Shown here: positions 8,335 through 17,121 of the stretch, in pieces
Numbering within the stretch: the stretch's first letter is position 1
Layout: the number at the start of each line of letters is the position of its first letter
Assembly (NCBI GenBank): GCA_038868255.1
Contig: JAWCTJ010000002.1
Span: 1-64,000, forward strand
Reading direction: 5' to 3'
From: DRVV01 sp038868255
GTDB taxonomy: Archaea; Thermoproteota; Bathyarchaeia; Bathyarchaeales; Bathycorpusculaceae
Length of the DNA stretch: 64,000 bases
Program-made: the position numbers and the translations under genes
Notes under the pieces: generated by a model
Seen by the model: the letters and a program-made list of their open reading frames with translations, nothing else
Databases searched by the model: none
Told to the model about the DNA's origin: nothing

Positions 8335-9246
8335 GTGGCGCGCTTTATGGGATACAGAGAGCTGTTCACTTCTCAGTCGAATGTTTTTAGCGGTTTCTGC
8401 AAGTCCTTCAATGAGGCTGATTACGTTGTTATCGGTGTTCCCTTTGATGTGACAAGCACATATCGTACTGGGGCCAGATTTGGACCAAACGCCATAAGGG
8501 CGGCGTCTTTGAATATTGAAACATACAGTTTCAGAACTGGAATGGATGTTGAGGATATCCGGGTACATGATTTAGGCGACTTGCACGTTTCTACGGATAC
8601 TCTGCAGACATTAGAGAAGCTTGAGCTTGTCGTTAAGGAGGTTGTAGAAAAGGGAAAGAAACCCGTGGTCATAGGTGGAGAGCATACCATCACCCTCGGG
8701 GTCTTGAAAGGCTTCGGCGCCAAGGTCTCAAAAACCGCGATGATCAGCTTAGATGCACACCTGGATCTTCGGGACGAATTTATGGGACTGAGACTCTCCC
8801 ACACCACGTTCATGCGTAGAATTAACGAGGAAGTCAAACCGGTAAAAATAGTTGAGGCGGGTACGCGGGCTGTGTGCAAGGAGGAAATCCAATATGCCCA
8901 GAAAAATGAAATAACATACTTGACGGCGCATCAGATTAAAAAGGCAGGTGTAGAGCAAGCTATAAAACTGCTGAAGAAAGAGCTTGAGGACGTTGAAAAC
9001 ATCTATATATCCGTGGACATGGATGTGCTGGATCCCGCATATGCCCCAGCAGTGCAGAACCCTGAGCCTGAGGGGCTTGTTCCGTCAAACCTGCTAGATA
9101 TACTTTATGAAATGTGTGACAAGCGCCTTTTAGGATTCGACGTGGTAGAGGTGGCGCCTAACTATGACATGGGGGTAACTGCCATCCAAGCTGCAAAAGT
9201 AATTTTTGAAATGCTGTGCAATCTCGAGCGCTGGAGAAAAAGCTAA
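8335..9246 (+). CDS. speB: Agmatinase / ureohydrolase family protein
   Basis: 303 residues from GTG at 8335; an ATG four codons on (MGYRELF) is an equal choice. Binuclear manganese motifs are present: GGEHT near residue 120, SLDAHLDLR near 140 and SVDMDVLDPAYAPA near 225. The substrate loop reads VQNPEPEGL where bacterial agmatinases have a Gly-rich form, a variant common in archaea. Agmatinase makes putrescine and urea from agmatine. Family members also include formimidoylglutamase and arginase, so the substrate is likely but unproven. It stands alone, with membrane protein and methyltransferase genes on the opposite strand at either side. Confidence 0.85.
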   Translation: MARFMGYRELFTSQSNVFSGFCKSFNEADYVVIGVPFDVTSTYRTGARFGPNAIRAASLNIETYSFRTGMDVEDIRVHDLGDLHVSTDTLQTLEKLELVVKEVVEKGKKPVVIGGEHTITLGVLKGFGAKVSKTAMISLDAHLDLRDEFMGLRLSHTTFMRRINEEVKPVKIVEAGTRAVCKEEIQYAQKNEITYLTAHQIKKAGVEQAIKLLKKELEDVENIYISVDMDVLDPAYAPAVQNPEPEGLVPSNLLDILYEMCDKRLLGFDVVEVAPNYDMGVTAIQAAKVIFEMLCNLERWRKS

Positions 9247-9263
9247 AATGGTAATTCAGCCAG

Positions 9264-10610
9264 CTAATCTTTTCGAAGTTTTGCTATGAAAAATCCATTA
9301 CATGCGTGAATATGCGGGTAAAGTCTCCTGCATTTTTCCAGTCCTCTAAGTCCAGGCACGCCCATGTCAAGTTCTATTTCGGAAAGGGTGAATTCAGGAT
9401 GCAATTTAAGGAAGCGTTCAATAAGCATCTCATTCTCCTCTACCGTTATGCTGCATGTTGAATATGCTAGTGTACCTCCGGATTTAACTTTTTCCGCTGC
9501 ATTCTCAAGCATTTGCCACTGTAGCTCAGCCATCTTATCAATGGAGCGTGGCTTAAGCCTCCACTTAGCTGAGGGAAGCCTTGCAAAGGTTCCGGTGCTT
9601 GTGCATGGCGGATCCAGAATCACAAGATCCGCCTCTAACTTTAATGGTATCGGATTGCATGCATCGGCGATAAGCGGTTGCGCTATTTTAACGCCCATCC
9701 TAGAGACTTCATCGGTCCAGACATCCATCCTTCGCCTCGAATAGTCTAGGGAATAAATTGCACCTTTGTTCTGCATGAGCTGTGCGATGTATGTGGTTTT
9801 TGAACCAGGTGCAGCACATATGTCTAAAACAACCATGTCAGCCTTGGGGTCCGCTGCCTCCGCTGCAAAGCAGCTTGCCTTGTCCTGAATATAAAATAGC
9901 CCTTTTTGATAGCTTTTGGTTCTAATCAGCGGATTCTTCGAACTTAAAACTTTGTATGCGAACCTTAATCCCTCAACCTTCTCAATGGCTATGCCGTCAT
10001 CAGCTAATCTTTTCAGAATTTCATCCTCGTCTCCTTTGAGAGTGTTCAGCCTTATGTAGGTTGGCGGTGGCTCTAAGCTCGCCTCAAGTAGCGCTATAGT
10101 TTCCATTCTTCCAAAGAGCTTAAAACAGTATCTGACGAACCATGTAGGGTGAAATGTCATAAGTCCAATTCTCTCTTCATCACCTAAGTCCCTGATGATC
10201 CTCTGCGGGTTCTCCGTCAGAAGCAATCCGAGGATAGGCTCGACTTCTCTAAGAGCCTTCCATCCAAGAATTGATCGTGCAAGATTTGCTATTTCTTTAG
10301 CTTCCTCAATATCCACTTTTTTCCATCCATTAAGTATTCTCGTTTGGTACACATAGAGCCTCAAGAAAGACTGCACCCCAACAGTAAACGTCGAAAGGGA
10401 ACGGGGCTTCAAAATCTCGTTGATAAATCTGTCTATAAGGTTACGGCGTCTAACCGTTTCATATACCAGCCTATTAGCAAGGCGCAAAGCATCTAAGTTA
10501 TCTATATCCAACTGCTTAGCAGTTCTAGCCAGAGCTAAATGTTCATTGATTTTCTGAGTTTCCATCCAGCTTAAGGCTTCGATTGCAACGGTCCAAGCTT
10601 CCCTGAGCAA
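9264..10610 (-). CDS. RNA m5C methyltransferase, NOL1/NOP2/Sun (RsmB-like) family
   Basis: 448 residues from a TTG start. Residues 1-140 form an all-helical NusB-like domain as in bacterial RsmB; then comes a short PUA-less linker and a SAM-dependent Rossmann methyltransferase. Seen: VLDICAAPGSKTT (SAM motif I), DPPCTSTG (motif IV with a Cys) and STCSITVEEN (motif VI with the catalytic Cys). Both Cys needed for the covalent mechanism are present. Target is probably rRNA or tRNA cytosine-5. It runs convergent to the agmatinase gene and divergent from polB with a 70-bp gap that holds both promoters. Confidence 0.87.
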   Translation of the reverse strand: MLREAWTVAIEALSWMETQKINEHLALARTAKQLDIDNLDALRLANRLVYETVRRRNLIDRFINEILKPRSLSTFTVGVQSFLRLYVYQTRILNGWKKVDIEEAKEIANLARSILGWKALREVEPILGLLLTENPQRIIRDLGDEERIGLMTFHPTWFVRYCFKLFGRMETIALLEASLEPPPTYIRLNTLKGDEDEILKRLADDGIAIEKVEGLRFAYKVLSSKNPLIRTKSYQKGLFYIQDKASCFAAEAADPKADMVVLDICAAPGSKTTYIAQLMQNKGAIYSLDYSRRRMDVWTDEVSRMGVKIAQPLIADACNPIPLKLEADLVILDPPCTSTGTFARLPSAKWRLKPRSIDKMAELQWQMLENAAEKVKSGGTLAYSTCSITVEENEMLIERFLKLHPEFTLSEIELDMGVPGLRGLEKCRRLYPHIHACNGFFIAKLRKD

Positions 10611-10680
10611 TTCAGCACTTCCCGGGCAGCTGTGCTAGTAAAACTTTAGTCTACCCGGCTCATATTAAAGGTTGGGCTAG

Positions 10681-13368
10681 ATGAAGATTATGACGCAGAA
10701 GCGGCTCGATGAGTTCTACTCTCCAAAAACATCCACTCATGGAGAAATCAAAGCAGAAGCTCCGCCCCTTGTGGATCAAGCGGGAAAGAAGGGTGTTCAA
10801 GGATACCCGCCTATAGCCCCTGAGAACTTGCCGCCCTCATACTTTGTTTCCGCTACCTATGACGGTAAAAAGGGAAAAGTTCTGATCAAGTTGTATGAGC
10901 CGTCATCTGCGAAAATTTACTTTTGGTATGATAACACTGGGCATAAGCCCTACTGCTTCACTAATCTTTCCCCTTATGAGCTTGAGAAAATAGAACGTCT
11001 CATGAATCATCCTGGACTAAGCCACTTCGAAATTGTCGAGAAATTTGATCCGTTGTTGGAGAAGCCGATAAAAGTTACCAAAGTTGTGGCTAAGGATCCG
11101 CTGGCCATCGGAGGTCGACCGAAGGGCTGCATCCGGGATATTATTCCCGAGGATTTTCCGAGGATTTCTAATGTCCCCATGTCTCCGGAGAACGTTAAGG
11201 TATGGGAGGCCAAGATAAAGTACTATCAGTCCTACATTTATGACATGGATCTTTACCCCGGCATGATCTATGAGGTTAAAGATGGAAAACTCGTCCTCAA
11301 ACGCTTAGAGAACTCCGAGAAAATGATTGCCGGCCTAAAAAGCGCTTTCAAGGAAGCATCACCTGAGGAGCTTGAATACATCGAAATGTGGGCGAGACTT
11401 CTGGAGTACCCTGCACCCAAGTTTCGATACGCTGCCATGGACATAGAGGTATGCACACCAGTAGCCACAAGAATGCCTGACCCCCGTGAAGCCGCCTACC
11501 CGGTTGTTTGCGTATCATTCTACGGCTCAGACGGTTTGAAGAAAGTTATGCTTCTCAAACGTGAGGGTGTTAATGAGGGCGAAGAAAAACTTCCGAGCGA
11601 CGTGGAAATGCAGTATTTCAACTCTGAAGAGAGCCTTCTAAGGGCTGTTTTCGAAGTTTTATGGGATTACCCCTTCATCCTCACGTTTAATGGTGACGAC
11701 TTCGACCTTAGGTACTTAACCCATAGAGCCGAGAACCATGGCTTTAAGAGAAATGAGATTCCCATAGAAGTAGGCAAGAGGGTTTGCCTATTAAAGTATG
11801 GCGTACACATTGATCTCTACAAGTTCTTCTTCAACCGCTCCATACAGGTCTACGCCTTCGGAAACCGGTACAGAGATGTGACTTTAGACGAGGTTGGCAG
11901 AACTCTACTAGGGCTTGAAAAGATACCGCTGGATAAAGGCATAGGCGAACTAACGTATACCGAGCTTGCCCGGTACTGCTTCAGGGACGCAGAGATAACC
12001 TATAAGCTTGCAAGCTTCGATGATGAACTCGTTCTAAAGCTTATCTTGGTTCTTTCACGAATAAGCGCCATGCCCATGGAGGATGTTAGCCGCCAGGGAG
12101 TTTCACGCTGGATAAGAAATTTCATGCATCGCGAACATCGCAGAAGAGGTTACCTAATACCCAACGCTGAGGATATACTTGTTCTGAAGGGTAAAACCGC
12201 CACGAGGGCAATAATTAAAGGTAAGAAGTACAAGGGCGCCATAGTTGTTGAACCCGTTCCAGGCGTCCACTTCAACGTGGCAGTTATGGACTTTCCAAGC
12301 CTATATCCCTCTATAATCAAAATCTGGAACTTGGGGTACCAGTCAATCTTATGCCTCCATGAGGAGTGTCGTCGAAATCTTATTCCTGATACACCCCACT
12401 GGGTTTGCAGTAAGAAACGCGCCTTGGAGAGCCTTCTAATAGGAGCCCTCCGAGATCTTAGAGTTGCATGGTACAAGCCTAAATCAAAGGATAAAACGCT
12501 GCTAACTGAGCTTAGAAGCTGGTATAACATAATCCAAGGTGCACTTAAAGTGATTTTAAACGCCAGTTATGGAGTTTTCGGAGCGGAATCTTTCGATCTA
12601 TACTGTCCGCCCGTAGCAGAAGCTACTGCTGCAATTGGAAGACATACAATAACGAGAATAATTGAGAAGGCGGGCGAGTTGGGCATACAAGTGCTTTATG
12701 GAGACACGGACAGTGTTTTCTTGAAAAACCCGACTCAAGCGCAAGTTCATGCCCTTGAAGAGTGGACGGAAAGGGAGCTTAACATGAGTCTTGACGTGGA
12801 TAAAGTATACCGCTATGTAGTCTTCAGCTCGAGAAAGAAGAATTATCTTGGAGTCATGGATGATGGAGCAGTTGACGTTAAGGGCTTAACGGGCAAGAAG
12901 CGTCACATACCACCATTTATAAAAAAGGCTTTTGAGAAGATGAAAGAAGCCTTGTCTAAAGTGAAATCTCCAACGGACTTTGAAAATGCTAAAATGGAAA
13001 TAATACAAATCATACGCGACTGGTACACGCGGCTGAAGCGTCGAGAATGGGAAAACATTCAGGAGCTCGCCTTTAATGTGGTTTTAGGCGAAGAAATCGA
13101 TCGCTATACGAAGACCACCCCGCAACACGTGAAGGCTGCAAGAATCCTCCAAAGCGCGGGCGTTGAGCTTAGGGCCGGAGACCTAATAAGCTTCGTTAAG
13201 GTGATCCATGAGCCTCACGTGAAACCTGTTATGCTTGCCACTAAAAATGAGATAGATGTGGATAAGTATGTTGATTATCTTCGCTCGACCTTCGAGCAAG
13301 TTTTAGACGCCTTAGGCTTAGAATTTGACGAGGTAATAGGACTCACAAAACTTGAGCGCTTCATGTAA
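10681..13368 (+). CDS. polB: Family B DNA polymerase
   Basis: 895 residues. An N-terminal PCNA-interacting motif, QKRLDEFY at residues 6-13, precedes a proline-rich linker. The 3'-5' exonuclease site looks intact: MDIEV with D254, NGDDFDLRY (Exo II) and YCFRDAEIT (Exo III). Polymerase motifs are canonical: DFPSLYPSII at D537, KVILNASYGVFG, and YGDTDS with D675 and D677, followed by KKNYLG. So a proofreading replicative polymerase is expected. Placing the PIP box at the N-terminus is also seen in crenarchaeal PolB1, while euryarchaeal PolB carries it at the C-terminus. No intein interrupts the conserved motifs. Confidence 0.96.
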   Translation: MKIMTQKRLDEFYSPKTSTHGEIKAEAPPLVDQAGKKGVQGYPPIAPENLPPSYFVSATYDGKKGKVLIKLYEPSSAKIYFWYDNTGHKPYCFTNLSPYELEKIERLMNHPGLSHFEIVEKFDPLLEKPIKVTKVVAKDPLAIGGRPKGCIRDIIPEDFPRISNVPMSPENVKVWEAKIKYYQSYIYDMDLYPGMIYEVKDGKLVLKRLENSEKMIAGLKSAFKEASPEELEYIEMWARLLEYPAPKFRYAAMDIEVCTPVATRMPDPREAAYPVVCVSFYGSDGLKKVMLLKREGVNEGEEKLPSDVEMQYFNSEESLLRAVFEVLWDYPFILTFNGDDFDLRYLTHRAENHGFKRNEIPIEVGKRVCLLKYGVHIDLYKFFFNRSIQVYAFGNRYRDVTLDEVGRTLLGLEKIPLDKGIGELTYTELARYCFRDAEITYKLASFDDELVLKLILVLSRISAMPMEDVSRQGVSRWIRNFMHREHRRRGYLIPNAEDILVLKGKTATRAIIKGKKYKGAIVVEPVPGVHFNVAVMDFPSLYPSIIKIWNLGYQSILCLHEECRRNLIPDTPHWVCSKKRALESLLIGALRDLRVAWYKPKSKDKTLLTELRSWYNIIQGALKVILNASYGVFGAESFDLYCPPVAEATAAIGRHTITRIIEKAGELGIQVLYGDTDSVFLKNPTQAQVHALEEWTERELNMSLDVDKVYRYVVFSSRKKNYLGVMDDGAVDVKGLTGKKRHIPPFIKKAFEKMKEALSKVKSPTDFENAKMEIIQIIRDWYTRLKRREWENIQELAFNVVLGEEIDRYTKTTPQHVKAARILQSAGVELRAGDLISFVKVIHEPHVKPVMLATKNEIDVDKYVDYLRSTFEQVLDALGLEFDEVIGLTKLERFM

Positions 13369-13596
13369 AGAGGTCCATCTGATATAACCCGTGGGATTTC
13401 TCTCGGATGAATCTGAAGAAGCCAAAATTAACCTTGAAAGTATTATTATTGCTTTTAAGGTACGTTAAGAATTAATGTCGCGATAACCGATGATAACAGA
13501 TTCAACGAACCCTGCAAATACCTCTATAAAATATGTCATTACTCTATCTGAAATTTGCTGGGGTTCCTTATTTTTAATCACTTAGGTTATGCACGT

Positions 13597-14466
13597 TTAG
13601 AATGCCATTTGGATAAGCACGGCAGCTAGGGTTGATGCGGCTACAAGCCCTGCAATTACTATGACAACTTGTTTTTCAGTCATTTGTCTACGATATGTTA
13701 TAAGGGTGATAAGGCTTCTCCTATGGTCTGAAGAAAGCTTTTTTCCATCGAATGAAACTTTTGCTTTAGTTCCAAAGATAAAGTAGTTGAGCAGTATCAG
13801 AGACGAGTTAAGGATATATGGTGCAAGCGAAATCAGCAGGGTCCACTTTAGGTCGGAAATTATTGCAAAGGCGGCTAGGGTTATTCCAATGGCGAAGGAT
13901 CCGGTGTTTCCAACGAATATCTTGCCCTGAAAGTTTAAAACGGCCAGCAGAAACCATACAGCCAAAGGCGCAAATAGCAATATGGCGTTAGACCATGAAA
14001 TCAGCATTAATCCAGTGAGGATTATGGCTGGGCAAATTGTTTCTAAACCATTTAGTCCTCCAAGCTGATTCACAGTGTTAGTAACCACGGTTACAATGAT
14101 GGGGATCACAATTATAAAGTAATAATTTCCCAGGTCGATTGTTCCAATTATCGGAAGACCTATGGATGTGCGTACGTATGGAAGTCTATAAGCCAAAGCT
14201 GAGAGGGGCACTGCTGCAATTAGCGGCAAAAAAGCCTTATAACGCCATCGTAGATCCATCCAGTCATCAAGCAACCCCATGAACCCGCCGAATAATATAC
14301 ACGCCGCTAAGGTTAGCGCTCTAGATGGGATTTGTGGCGTATTGCTCTCAAGAACAGCGTGCAGCAGGAATAGGTATACTGTGCTTACCAGTACATAGAT
14401 TACTCCGAGGCCTGTTGGAACCAATGGTTTTCCAGGCTTATGGTAGTCTGGCGTTTTAGGGAACAA
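13597..14466 (-). CDS. GlcNAc-1-phosphate transferase-like membrane protein (MraY/WecA/Alg7 family), N-terminally short
   Basis: 289 residues, a polytopic membrane enzyme that would transfer a sugar-1-phosphate to a polyprenyl phosphate, the first step of N-glycan or surface-polymer lipid carriers. Seen: HKPGKPLVPTGLG near the start, GLLDDWMDL (the Asp pair), NQLGGLNGLE and VGNTGSFAIG. The family normally has a transmembrane helix before the HKPGKP segment. Here the TTG start at 14466 lies only ~8 residues before it, an in-frame stop is immediately upstream and the STT3 gene ends 13 bp before, so that helix is missing. It follows the oligosaccharyltransferase gene on the same strand, which fits a role in glycosylation. 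Confidence 0.8.
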   Translation of the reverse strand: MFPKTPDYHKPGKPLVPTGLGVIYVLVSTVYLFLLHAVLESNTPQIPSRALTLAACILFGGFMGLLDDWMDLRWRYKAFLPLIAAVPLSALAYRLPYVRTSIGLPIIGTIDLGNYYFIIVIPIIVTVVTNTVNQLGGLNGLETICPAIILTGLMLISWSNAILLFAPLAVWFLLAVLNFQGKIFVGNTGSFAIGITLAAFAIISDLKWTLLISLAPYILNSSLILLNYFIFGTKAKVSFDGKKLSSDHRRSLITLITYRRQMTEKQVVIVIAGLVAASTLAAVLIQMAF

Positions 14467-14479
14467 CCCTCAACCCTTT

Positions 14480-16729
14480 CTATTCTGTGTATTTGATCTT
14501 GTACAAGCATACTAGTGGAACTACTCCGCCGTACTTGTATCCATCGTTTTCCAGCCCGGCTATGTATGCTTCTTCAAAATGGAGCAGCTGAGTTGTCGGT
14601 GATGCACCTCCCCTCTGCTCCTGTTTCCAACGCTCCACGGCGTATGTCATCAGTTTGTATATTGTTGATTCTCGACCTTTGACTGCGGCTACGAGCTCAC
14701 CGCTGTCAACTTGATTATCCTTGTCTGTATCCGCCCAGTGGGTTCCAAGAGTGTAGTTCCCAAATAGCTTCCTAACCCCTTCAAAATCATCGGTCCACAT
14801 TTCCTCTTCAGATATAAAGCCCTGGCTTACAAGGCGGTCGTGGGCTTTACCTGAGATCCTCGCCATCCACATCCATTTACCCTCGTCACCGCCGGCGTTT
14901 GCAAAATTCCCGTTATAATCTATGGTTACGAAGACTAGCACGTACTCGGCATTATACAATTTCAGCATATTAAGGGCATGCGTTTCATTGGCCATAAATG
15001 CGAAACCAATATTTTCTATCTGAGTCGCATTTACCGTTGCATTATCTGCAAGCGAGGTTACATTTCCAAGTATAGTTAGCCAATACCCATAGTCCCACCA
15101 ACTACACACCACGGTCGTGCTATTCAGGTTATCTCTTGTCCACTTCAACATGTTAATCCATTCCTCCACGGGTACATCAGGCACCAGCGATAGGCTTCCG
15201 CCCGATATTGTTGTGGGGGCAATAACCTGCCTGTACACTTTCGGACTTGGAAACGCGATGTTAGTCATAAGTACAATGAATATTAGAAATATTGCTGCTC
15301 CGCTGAACTCTTTACTTACGTGTCCTAAAGCGTACTTTTTCTTCACGCTGATTTTAGGAGGCTCCTTCAGTAATGTGGCAAAGGGTTTAATCAGCCCATT
15401 TACTCCTATCGCTGCTAAAAGACTAAATGCTGGGGCGAAAAGCACAAGTAATCTCACCATGGAACAGGCGAAATACAGTGAAGATAAACCAAGAATTATT
15501 GCGAATAGGTTTTTGTTGTCAGGGATTCTTAAGGTAAAGAAAATTCCCAGGATGAAGAATAGTATTCCAATGCCTAAGTCATAATATAGGGAACCCCAAG
15601 CGGATATCCGATGTTCCGCCACGGATTCTATAAGCGGCTGAGTTTCCCTTACAAAGGGGTTTATGACTGAAATGAATTTTCCAGCGATTCCCTGCATGTA
15701 CCCGCCAAGCCATAGGACTGCAAAACCACCAGTTAACATCACTAAGAATGCCACAACTACAACAATTTTCCATTTTGCTGTTGACACACTACTTAGAACT
15801 TCAGCGAGGCATAATAGTGCGAATATTCCGGCGACGGGTAGTATGGCGCTGGTCATAAGGTAGGTAGGTGAGAGTTTAGGAACATTTATTGCAATAAATA
15901 ACCCTAAGCCGAAGGTTATGCTGTAAGTGAGAAGAAGCCTGCGGCTGTACCTTTTAATAATTAATAAAACAAGCGTGTAAAGTGTTACGACCCCTATTGG
16001 GAAGTAGGCAGCACCCCAACTCGCATTGAAGTAGCCTAAAACAGCCCCGGAGGCAAGGGCATATTTAATCGTAGAATTCATCGGCCTATTTTCTTCAATG
16101 GATCTAAGGAAGAGAAATGCAAAAACTATCATGGCAAGTATGCCTATTGTCTCGTCATCAAAGAATCCCACAGAAGTTCTTTGGATATATGAGGGATGCA
16201 GCGCCAAGAAAAGGGCTGATAACAGGCCTACAGGTTTCCCGCCGAACTCTTTCCCTAAAAAGTACATCGCCAGGGATGCAAGCATCCCCATTATAGCTGG
16301 GAAGAGTGCGCAGAAACTCATCAGGTCTATTCCTACACCCAAAGTGGAAATAATGCTATACAGAAAGGCTGCGGTGAGCGGTAACCCTGGGTAACCTGCT
16401 TTCGCAACGTTTATTCCGCTTGGGTACCATCGTTGATAATCAATCCACTGGTTTGGCCAAACCCATGAGAGGAAGCCGTTTTTGACGATGTATTCTGTGA
16501 AGCGGTATTGGAAGTATGGGTCAAACTCAGAGAGAAGCAGATTCGATTTGCCTGATGATGGATCTATTTCCCATCTTACGGGGAAAAGCCGTATGGCAAA
16601 GGCAATGAATAATATGATGATTAATGCTGTGAACGTTATGACTGACGAATGACCCAGTTTTGGACGTATTTTTCCGAGGTTTTTGATAGCGTTAAAGATT
16701 CTTTCTTTTTTGGGTTTTTCAGTTTGCAT
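14480..16729 (-). CDS. aglB: Oligosaccharyltransferase AglB/STT3
   Basis: 749 residues. After a short cytoplasmic tail come ~13 hydrophobic helices and a soluble C-terminal domain. First Asp motif LSEFDPYFQYRF lies after helix 1; a second acidic motif is SVGFFDDETIG; the sequon-binding signature WWDYGYW is at residues 544-550. AglB transfers a preassembled glycan from a lipid carrier to Asn in N-x-[ST] sequons on the outer face of the membrane. The pilin-like and surface proteins in this window are rich in such sequons. A GlcNAc-1-P transferase-like gene lies 13 bp downstream, so the pair is probably one operon. Confidence 0.94.
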   Translation of the reverse strand: MQTEKPKKERIFNAIKNLGKIRPKLGHSSVITFTALIIILFIAFAIRLFPVRWEIDPSSGKSNLLLSEFDPYFQYRFTEYIVKNGFLSWVWPNQWIDYQRWYPSGINVAKAGYPGLPLTAAFLYSIISTLGVGIDLMSFCALFPAIMGMLASLAMYFLGKEFGGKPVGLLSALFLALHPSYIQRTSVGFFDDETIGILAMIVFAFLFLRSIEENRPMNSTIKYALASGAVLGYFNASWGAAYFPIGVVTLYTLVLLIIKRYSRRLLLTYSITFGLGLFIAINVPKLSPTYLMTSAILPVAGIFALLCLAEVLSSVSTAKWKIVVVVAFLVMLTGGFAVLWLGGYMQGIAGKFISVINPFVRETQPLIESVAEHRISAWGSLYYDLGIGILFFILGIFFTLRIPDNKNLFAIILGLSSLYFACSMVRLLVLFAPAFSLLAAIGVNGLIKPFATLLKEPPKISVKKKYALGHVSKEFSGAAIFLIFIVLMTNIAFPSPKVYRQVIAPTTISGGSLSLVPDVPVEEWINMLKWTRDNLNSTTVVCSWWDYGYWLTILGNVTSLADNATVNATQIENIGFAFMANETHALNMLKLYNAEYVLVFVTIDYNGNFANAGGDEGKWMWMARISGKAHDRLVSQGFISEEEMWTDDFEGVRKLFGNYTLGTHWADTDKDNQVDSGELVAAVKGRESTIYKLMTYAVERWKQEQRGGASPTTQLLHFEEAYIAGLENDGYKYGGVVPLVCLYKIKYTE

Positions 16730-16809
16730 TTGAGCTTCGCCTATTTATTGGTTATGAAAGCGCCGTATTCCTTTATTTTTCTTGCGGTTAATTCTATCTA
16801 TGGTGGAAG

Positions 16810-16974
16810 CTATTTACATGGTTTAATATCAACATTTACTGGTATAAGTGCAAGTTTTCGGCCACATTTTGGGCATTTTCCATCATATTTGCTGATGATC
16901 TCGTCTGGAGGCTTCAGATCAACTCCCTCATACAATAAGTGGCCACATTGATTACATGTAACACGTTGAGGCAA
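16810..16974 (-). CDS. Small zinc-ribbon protein (54 aa)
   Basis: A TTG-started frame encodes 54 residues with TCNQCGHLLYEG, then DLKPPDEII and CPKCGRKL: a single four-Cys zinc ribbon with a helical insert. This small family is conserved next to various genes in TACK archaea as far as I recall; no function is known. It ends in TAG at 16810-16812. It lies 80 bp upstream of aglB on the same strand and may share its transcript. After the stop the same frame goes on past a second TAG with protein-like sequence to a third TAG at 16741, see findings. Confidence 0.72.
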   Translation of the reverse strand: MPQRVTCNQCGHLLYEGVDLKPPDEIISKYDGKCPKCGRKLALIPVNVDIKPCK

Positions 16975-17121
16975 ATTTAGCCCTCCATTATTCAGTCAGA
17001 TAAAATGGGAAATAGCTTCCGTGATATTTATTGTTGCTGGTAGGCTTCATTCAATACCTTATCGAGAAACTTTTAACTACTTTGCGAGCTATCTCTACAA
17101 TTCAATTCAAGGTATTGAGCT

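Noticed and set aside
13369..13596. Possible C/D-box RNA between polB and the GPT-like gene (GGATGAATCTGA)
   Set aside because: Boxes are too close and no second C'/D' pair is seen.
16649..16951. 100-codon plus-strand frame upstream of topA
   Set aside because: Opposite strand carries the zinc-ribbon gene and the start of aglB, with clear motifs.
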